The translations under genes and the position numbers were made by a program. Source: Bacteroidota bacterium (GTDB taxonomy: Bacteria > Bacteroidota > Bacteroidia > AKYH767-A > JABDAW01). Taken from it: a stretch of DNA of 11,283 bases. Position 1 is the first letter of the stretch; every line of letters starts with the position of its first letter. A model generated the notes under the pieces. The model saw only the letters and a list, made by a program, of their open reading frames with translations, was not told the DNA's origin and ran no database searches. Positions 7,346-11,283 of the stretch are shown here, one piece after another. The stretch spans positions 1 to 11,283 of the forward strand of contig JAHEYM010000087.1 in the NCBI GenBank assembly GCA_023251595.1, given 5' to 3'.

Positions 7346-8413
7346 ATGATGGAAGAGCGGGCTGTTTATCAATGGCAAATGACTGAAACAGATAAGGATT
7401 TCAACCTTATCAAAAGTAATATGCCTGAATTAAAATCCGGCGAAGTGATTGTAAAAATAGCCGGTTGCGGTGTGTGTCATACAGACGTTAGTTTCTGGCA
7501 TCATGGCGTTCAGACAAAACATGCTTTGCCACTTACGTTGGGGCACGAAATTTCAGGTATTGTTGTTTCGGGTGAAAAAGAATGGATCGGCAAAGCTGTA
7601 ATTATTCCCGCTGTTCTTCCTTGTGGTGAATGTGATTTATGTAAAAATGGTCGAAGCAATATATGCAGAAATCAATTAATGCCCGGCAATGATTTTGACG
7701 GAGGATTCGCTTCTCATATAAAGGTTCCTTCCAGATTTCTTTGTCCTGTTCCCGATCAGGCTTTAACAAAATATTCTTTATATCAATTATCTGTTATTGC
7801 CGATGCGGTTTCAACGCCTTATCAGGCCATTAAAAAATCCGAACTTAGGTCGGGCGATTTTGCTATTGTGATCGGAGTTGGAGGAGTGGGAATTTACGCA
7901 TCTCAAATTGCGAAAATTTCGGGTGCGAAAGTTCTGGCATTGGATATTAATGACGATAAACTGGCACTTGCTAAGGAGCATGGTGCAGATGCGGTCCTGA
8001 ATATTAAAGGAATGGAAATAAAATTAATTAAAGAAAATGTTAAAAGAATTTGCAAGGAATTAAAAGCGCCCTCTTTAGCTTGGAAAATATTCGAAATGAG
8101 CGGTACAAAAGCTGGTCAGGATCTTGGATTTAATCTCATCACTTTTGCTTCGACACTATCCATCGTCGGATTTACCATGGAGAAAACGGAAGTTCGTTTA
8201 AGTAATCTCATGGCATTCGATGCAAAATTGATCGGAACATGGGGATGTAAACCCGAACTTTATCCTGAGGTACTTGAGTTGGTCTCTTCAGGAAAATTAA
8301 AAATTGAAAATTTTATCGAATCATTCCCAATGTCGAAAATTAATGAAGTTATACATGGTGCTAAAAATCATAAATATTCAAAACGTCCGGTAATGATACC
8401 GGATTTCAATTAA
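7346..8413 (+). CDS. had: 6-hydroxycyclohex-1-ene-1-carbonyl-CoA dehydrogenase (Had)
   Basis: Zinc-dependent medium-chain alcohol dehydrogenase that oxidises 6-hydroxycyclohex-1-ene-1-carbonyl-CoA to the 6-oxo compound with NAD+. In the 355-residue product the catalytic-zinc region is CGVCHTD (C44) and GHE (H67, E68), with D153 in VIADAVSTPYQ a candidate third ligand. The structural zinc site is C93, C96, C99 and C107. The cofactor site is IGVGGVG (G177, G179, G182) followed by acidic D200, which favours NAD over NADP. Segments that separate Had from ordinary alcohol dehydrogenases are present: KHALPLTLGHE, ICRNQLMPGNDFDGGFASH, VGFTMEKTEVRLSNLMAFDA and GCKPELYPEVLELV. It sits with oah and dch, the genes for the flanking steps, although a secreted-protein gene intervenes. 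Start: ATG at 7346, with an adjacent ATG at 7349 equally plausible. Its stop codon lies in the first unit of a heptamer repeat. Confidence 0.92.
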   Translation: MMEERAVYQWQMTETDKDFNLIKSNMPELKSGEVIVKIAGCGVCHTDVSFWHHGVQTKHALPLTLGHEISGIVVSGEKEWIGKAVIIPAVLPCGECDLCKNGRSNICRNQLMPGNDFDGGFASHIKVPSRFLCPVPDQALTKYSLYQLSVIADAVSTPYQAIKKSELRSGDFAIVIGVGGVGIYASQIAKISGAKVLALDINDDKLALAKEHGADAVLNIKGMEIKLIKENVKRICKELKAPSLAWKIFEMSGTKAGQDLGFNLITFASTLSIVGFTMEKTEVRLSNLMAFDAKLIGTWGCKPELYPEVLELVSSGKLKIENFIESFPMSKINEVIHGAKNHKYSKRPVMIPDFN

Positions 8414-8448
8414 CAATTAACAATTAATAATTAACAATTAACAATTAA
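8407..8448. repeat. Tandem 7-base repeat, six units
   Basis: Six head-to-tail copies of CAATTAA; the fourth has T in place of the first C (TAATTAA). The array starts in the last codons of had, supplies its TAA stop, fills the gap and ends at the A of the first ATG of the next gene. It is the longest intergenic gap in the window. It could be a slippage-prone spacer, a regulatory or translation-leader element, or a scar of the insertion that placed the secreted-protein gene here. No clear promoter or hairpin is visible in it. Confidence 0.9.
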
Positions 8449-8453
8449 TGCTG

Positions 8454-9638
8454 ATGAAAAAAAATTTACTTCTCCTGTTTATTATGAATCTATTGGTGAT
8501 TCAAATTTATTCTCAAACCGCAACGTCTATTGCGAATGGTAATTGGACGAGTCCATTAACCTGGAATTGCACCTGTGTTCCTACTCCGGGTTATACAGTT
8601 ATAATTAACCATAATGTTACGTTGACTACAAGTTTTGCCTACACGACCGGAAGCATCACGATTAACAGTGGCGGCTCCCTTATTCAGGATGCGACCCCAA
8701 GAGATATTTGGGTGAATGGTGGTTCATTTTCTAATGCCGGAACCGTGGATCTGCATTATCTCTGGACTCAAACCGGAACAATGGCGAATAGCGGAACTAT
8801 ATCTCTACGTTCTTTTTTAAATTATGTCAATTTTACAAATTCAGGTACTATTCAAAATCTGGATAGTTTATATACCACAGGAAATATTACCAATAACGGA
8901 AGTTTTTTAAATATTGACAGTATCACTAATTCCGGGATTTGGATTAATAACGGTATATGTACATTTAATCAATTTACCAGCACAACACAATTCACCAATA
9001 ATAATTTGCTTACCTATACAGATATCACAAACTTTGGAACAATGACAAATACGGACACCATCACCTGTCTGAACAGCACGTGGAATCGCGGAACCTGGAA
9101 TAATCAAAGTGGTGCCTATGTATCAATTACAAATGATATATTAAATAATAACCCCGGATTATTTAATGCGGTTTTTAATAACAATGGAAAAGTAGTGGTG
9201 ACAGACAGTTGGTATAATTTAGATACCGTTAAAGGAACAACAGGCAGTTGGACTGTGGGAGACACTTCTTCCAACACGGGAAAAATGCTCGGAACTTTTG
9301 ATTTCTGCGATCTGTCTCATTCACCGACTCCACCAATTATTGATTTTAATACGGGGTTTATTGCACCTGGTATTACCTGGTGTCAAAGTGTTGGAATTAT
9401 TGAACCGGAATTGGATCAATTCAATATTTACCCAAATCCTTCAAACTCCAAAATTATAATCTCAACCGGGGAAACAGGAACATTTCATGTAAAACTGTAT
9501 AGTTTAGATGGTAAATTGTTGTCTGAATTCAAGAATCAAAATGAAGTTGATGTTTCCGGATTGAAGGCAGGGTCTTATCTTGTAAATGTCTTAACACAAA
9601 GCAGAAACATAATGAAAGTTATATTTGTTGTCAAATAA
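8454..9638 (+). CDS. T9SS-secreted repeat protein with C-terminal sorting domain
   Basis: Secreted protein with a Sec signal peptide (MKKN start, long hydrophobic stretch, probable cleavage after IYSQ or nearby). The mature part opens with a NGNWTSPLTWNC-type module common in Bacteroidota surface proteins. About 180 residues of degenerate short repeats built on N-S/N-G turns (NSGTIQN, NNGSFLN, NSGIWIN, NNGICTF) follow and suggest a beta-helix or stacked beta-strand fold. The last ~75 residues are a T9SS type A sorting domain: FNIYPNPS, VKLYSLDGKLL, DVSGLKAGSYLVNV and a final KVIFVVK. The product is therefore expected to cross the outer membrane and be anchored or released. I chose the ATG at 8454 over 8448 because it gives a standard MKKN signal peptide. 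It lies between had and oah, an unexpected place for a surface protein. Its function is not recognised; adhesin-like or matrix roles are possible. Confidence 0.88.
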   Translation: MKKNLLLLFIMNLLVIQIYSQTATSIANGNWTSPLTWNCTCVPTPGYTVIINHNVTLTTSFAYTTGSITINSGGSLIQDATPRDIWVNGGSFSNAGTVDLHYLWTQTGTMANSGTISLRSFLNYVNFTNSGTIQNLDSLYTTGNITNNGSFLNIDSITNSGIWINNGICTFNQFTSTTQFTNNNLLTYTDITNFGTMTNTDTITCLNSTWNRGTWNNQSGAYVSITNDILNNNPGLFNAVFNNNGKVVVTDSWYNLDTVKGTTGSWTVGDTSSNTGKMLGTFDFCDLSHSPTPPIIDFNTGFIAPGITWCQSVGIIEPELDQFNIYPNPSNSKIIISTGETGTFHVKLYSLDGKLLSEFKNQNEVDVSGLKAGSYLVNVLTQSRNIMKVIFVVK

Positions 9639-9650
9639 TTATTACTTAAA

Positions 9651-10751
9651 ATGAAAGAGCTAAAAAATCACGATCTTTTCGCTGGTAAATTTCAAGAAAT
9701 AATATTTGAGAAACGGCCATGTCTCGATCAGCAGCAAGTTCCCATCAAAGATTTATATAATGCCTGGATTATAATTAACAATCCAAAGCAATATAATTCT
9801 TATACAACCGCTGCAATAAAAGAAATCATTTGTGCTTTTAATGAAGCTTCGAATGATCGTAGTGTGGTTGCAGTAATATTTACTGCGGTTGGTGACAAAG
9901 CATTTTGTACCGGAGGAAACACAAAAGAATATGCTGAATATTACTCCGGAAATCCGCAGGAATATGCGCAATATATGAGATTGTTCAATGATATGGTGAC
10001 TGCGATTCTCAAGTGCGATAAACCGGTTATCTGCAGAGTGAATGGTATGCGAATCGGTGGCGGACAAGAAATTGGAATGGCTTGTGATTTCAGTATTGCC
10101 AGCGACATGGCACGTTTCGGTCAGGCAGGACCAAAGCATGGAAGTGCTCCGATTGGTGGTGCAACAGATTTTCTCCCGTTATTTGTCGGAATTGAAAGAG
10201 CAATGGTATCGCTCACACTTTGTGAACCTTGGACAGCCCATCAGGCATATTATTACGGACTTATAACAGATCTCGCACCTGTGTTAAAAGTGAATGGAAA
10301 ATTTATAGCGAATCCTATGGTATTTACAGATAAAACATTTGATGAATACGGAAGAATTGTTTTTGGCAGCATGAAATCGGGTACTGATTTGGAACAGGCG
10401 AAAAATTTAATGGCGACGGCGGAGTATAATTTTGATTTGCTGGATCTCTGCATTAATAAAATGATTGCAAAAATTGTACATACATTTCCCAATTGCATGA
10501 GTAAAACAATAAATGAGGTTCGCAAATTTAAACTCGAACATTGGGATAAAAATAAAGAGGGTAGCAGAGAATGGCTTGCCCTTAATATGATGACTGAAGC
10601 CAAAGCCGGTTTCAAAGCATTTAATGACGGTCCGAAAAATCAGCGTGAAGTTGATTTTATTAAAATGAGACAATTGCTCGCTGACGGACACGAATGGAAT
10701 GATGATTTGCATATCGCTATTTCGCCACAATATCAAAAAATTACTACTTAA
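9651..10751 (+). CDS. oah: 6-oxocyclohex-1-ene-1-carbonyl-CoA hydrolase (Oah)
   Basis: Ring-opening enzyme of the crotonase superfamily. It adds water to 6-oxocyclohex-1-ene-1-carbonyl-CoA and cleaves the C-C bond, giving 3-hydroxypimeloyl-CoA. The 366-residue product is much longer than an ordinary enoyl-CoA hydratase and close to known Oah proteins. Family-specific segments run the whole length: LYNAWIIINNPKQYNSYTT at 35-53, GDKAFCTGGNTKEYAEYYSG at 81-100, NPQEYAQYMRLFNDMV at 101-116, GMRIGGGQEIGMACDF at 132-147 (oxyanion-hole region), FGQAGPKHGSAPIGGATDFL at 156-175, and a C-terminal NKEGSREWLALNMMTEAKAGF at 301-321 region. It starts 12 bases after the secreted-protein gene and ends 10 bases before dch. 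This is the most diagnostic gene in the window for anaerobic benzoyl-CoA degradation, and I am confident in the assignment. Confidence 0.95.
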   Translation: MKELKNHDLFAGKFQEIIFEKRPCLDQQQVPIKDLYNAWIIINNPKQYNSYTTAAIKEIICAFNEASNDRSVVAVIFTAVGDKAFCTGGNTKEYAEYYSGNPQEYAQYMRLFNDMVTAILKCDKPVICRVNGMRIGGGQEIGMACDFSIASDMARFGQAGPKHGSAPIGGATDFLPLFVGIERAMVSLTLCEPWTAHQAYYYGLITDLAPVLKVNGKFIANPMVFTDKTFDEYGRIVFGSMKSGTDLEQAKNLMATAEYNFDLLDLCINKMIAKIVHTFPNCMSKTINEVRKFKLEHWDKNKEGSREWLALNMMTEAKAGFKAFNDGPKNQREVDFIKMRQLLADGHEWNDDLHIAISPQYQKITT

Positions 10752-10761
10752 CAATATCGTA

Positions 10762-11283
10762 ATGGAAAAGATTAAACTTTCTTTTTTAAATGAAAACTCT
10801 ATTGCCAGGATTATTCTCGACGATGGAAAAAGTAATGTGATAGATGGAATGATGATGCATGAGTTGCAGGAAGTACTCTACTCATTTGTTGAAAAACATG
10901 AATTGAAATTAATTACTTTTGAAGGAGCCGGAAAACACTTTTCTTACGGAGCCAGTGTGGAAGAACACCGTAAAGAACATGCCGGTGAGATGCTCAGGGG
11001 TTTTCATAAATTATTCTATACATTAAGGGATCTGAGTATTCCTACAGTTGCCAAAGTATCGGGTCAATGTCTCGGAGGTGGTATGGAAATCGCGTTGATC
11101 TGCAATTTTATTTTTGCAGAGGAAAATGCAAAGTTTGGCCAACCGGAAGTAGTACTTGGAGTTTTCCCTCCACCCGCTTCGATAATTCTTCCTGAGAAAA
11201 TTGGCTGTGCAAAAGCTGAAGATCTGCTGATTACAGGCAGATTAGTTTCTGCTACAGAAGCGAAAAATATGGGTTTTGTAAAT
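10762..11283 (+). CDS. dch: Cyclohexa-1,5-diene-1-carbonyl-CoA hydratase (Dch), 3'-truncated
   Basis: Crotonase-family hydratase that adds water to the dienoyl-CoA produced by benzoyl-CoA reductase, forming 6-hydroxycyclohex-1-ene-1-carbonyl-CoA. The first 174 codons are present and the frame is open at the window end; known Dch proteins are about 255-260 residues, so about a third is missing. Visible motifs are EGAGKHFSYGASVEEH at 54-69 (first oxyanion-hole segment), GQCLGGGMEIAL at 101-112 (second), and FGQPEVVLGVFPPPAS at 125-140, a signature I associate with dienoyl-CoA hydratases rather than general enoyl-CoA hydratases. The ATG at 10762 lies 10 bases after oah and is the only sensible start. 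Position next to oah supports the call. The alternative is another enoyl-CoA hydratase, which the missing C-terminus would help exclude. Confidence 0.85.
   Translation, partial: MEKIKLSFLNENSIARIILDDGKSNVIDGMMMHELQEVLYSFVEKHELKLITFEGAGKHFSYGASVEEHRKEHAGEMLRGFHKLFYTLRDLSIPTVAKVSGQCLGGGMEIALICNFIFAEENAKFGQPEVVLGVFPPPASIILPEKIGCAKAEDLLITGRLVSATEAKNMGFVN

Larger units (their letters stand above)
1..11283 (+). other. Predicted nine-gene co-directional operon (open at both ends)
   Basis: Every supported gene is on the + strand. Intergenic gaps are 1, 2, 11, 12, 3, 34 to 40 (by start choice), 12 and 10 bases, too short for ordinary terminators or promoters, and no hairpin followed by a T run is visible in any of them. 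Leaders are A/T-rich without a clear GGAGG-like site, as is usual in Bacteroidota. The promoter and regulator must lie upstream of base 1, or inside genes where I cannot recognise them. Confidence 0.75.

Noticed and set aside
7346..8413. Ordinary ethanol-type zinc alcohol dehydrogenase
   Set aside because: Had-specific segments (MPGNDFDGGFASH, VRLSNLMAFDA, GCKPELYPE) and the oah/dch neighbours favour Had.
9753..10139. Antisense open frames over oah (also 10253-10615 and 10407-10754)
   Set aside because: Oah is conserved along its whole length on the + strand, so these are shadow frames.
9651..11283. Two general fatty-acid enoyl-CoA hydratases
   Set aside because: The first is too long and carries Oah-specific segments throughout; the second has the FGQPEVVLGVFPP signature of dienoyl-CoA hydratases.

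Overview
The window looks like a piece of a Bacteroidota-type chromosome or metagenome bin. The DNA is AT-rich, and the gene leaders are AT-rich with no clear Shine-Dalgarno sequence. One protein ends in a type IX secretion (T9SS) C-terminal sorting domain, and another is a lipoprotein with a YVTN-like propeller. All nine genes lie on the + strand, separated by 1, 2, 11, 12, 3, 34-40, 12 and 10 bases, so they most likely form one operon that runs off both ends. The first gene lacks its 5' end and the last lacks its 3' end. There is no non-coding stretch over 300 bases, no RNA gene, no insertion sequence and no CRISPR array.

The core is an anaerobic benzoyl-CoA (cyclic acyl-CoA) degradation module. 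Layout: an acyl-CoA synthetase (1-1520, partial); an HgdB/BcrB-type benzoyl-CoA reductase subunit (1522-2739); a fusion of a ketopantoate-reductase-like dehydrogenase with a BcrA/BcrD/HgdC-type ATPase activator (2742-4589); a lipoprotein with a cytochrome-c-like domain and a beta-propeller (4601-6070); a thiolase (6083-7342); 6-hydroxycyclohex-1-ene-1-carbonyl-CoA dehydrogenase Had (7346-8413); a T9SS-secreted repeat protein (8454-9638); 6-oxocyclohex-1-ene-1-carbonyl-CoA hydrolase Oah (9651-10751); and cyclohexa-1,5-diene-1-carbonyl-CoA hydratase Dch (10762-11283, partial).

The genes can be assembled into a pathway. The ligase makes the CoA ester. The HgdB-type subunit plus ATPase reduces the ring with ATP-driven low-potential electrons (class I BCR logic). 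Dch hydrates the dienoyl-CoA, Had oxidises the alcohol, and Oah opens the ring to 3-hydroxypimeloyl-CoA. The thiolase would cleave 3-oxopimeloyl-CoA. The second HgdB-type subunit, a second ATPase subunit, a ferredoxin and a dedicated 3-hydroxypimeloyl-CoA dehydrogenase are not visible and may lie outside the window.

The most unusual points are the dehydrogenase-ATPase fusion, the benzoyl-CoA pathway in a Bacteroidota-like context, and two envelope or secreted proteins built into a cytoplasmic catabolic operon. Family assignments rest on motifs and recalled family sequences, since no database search was possible.
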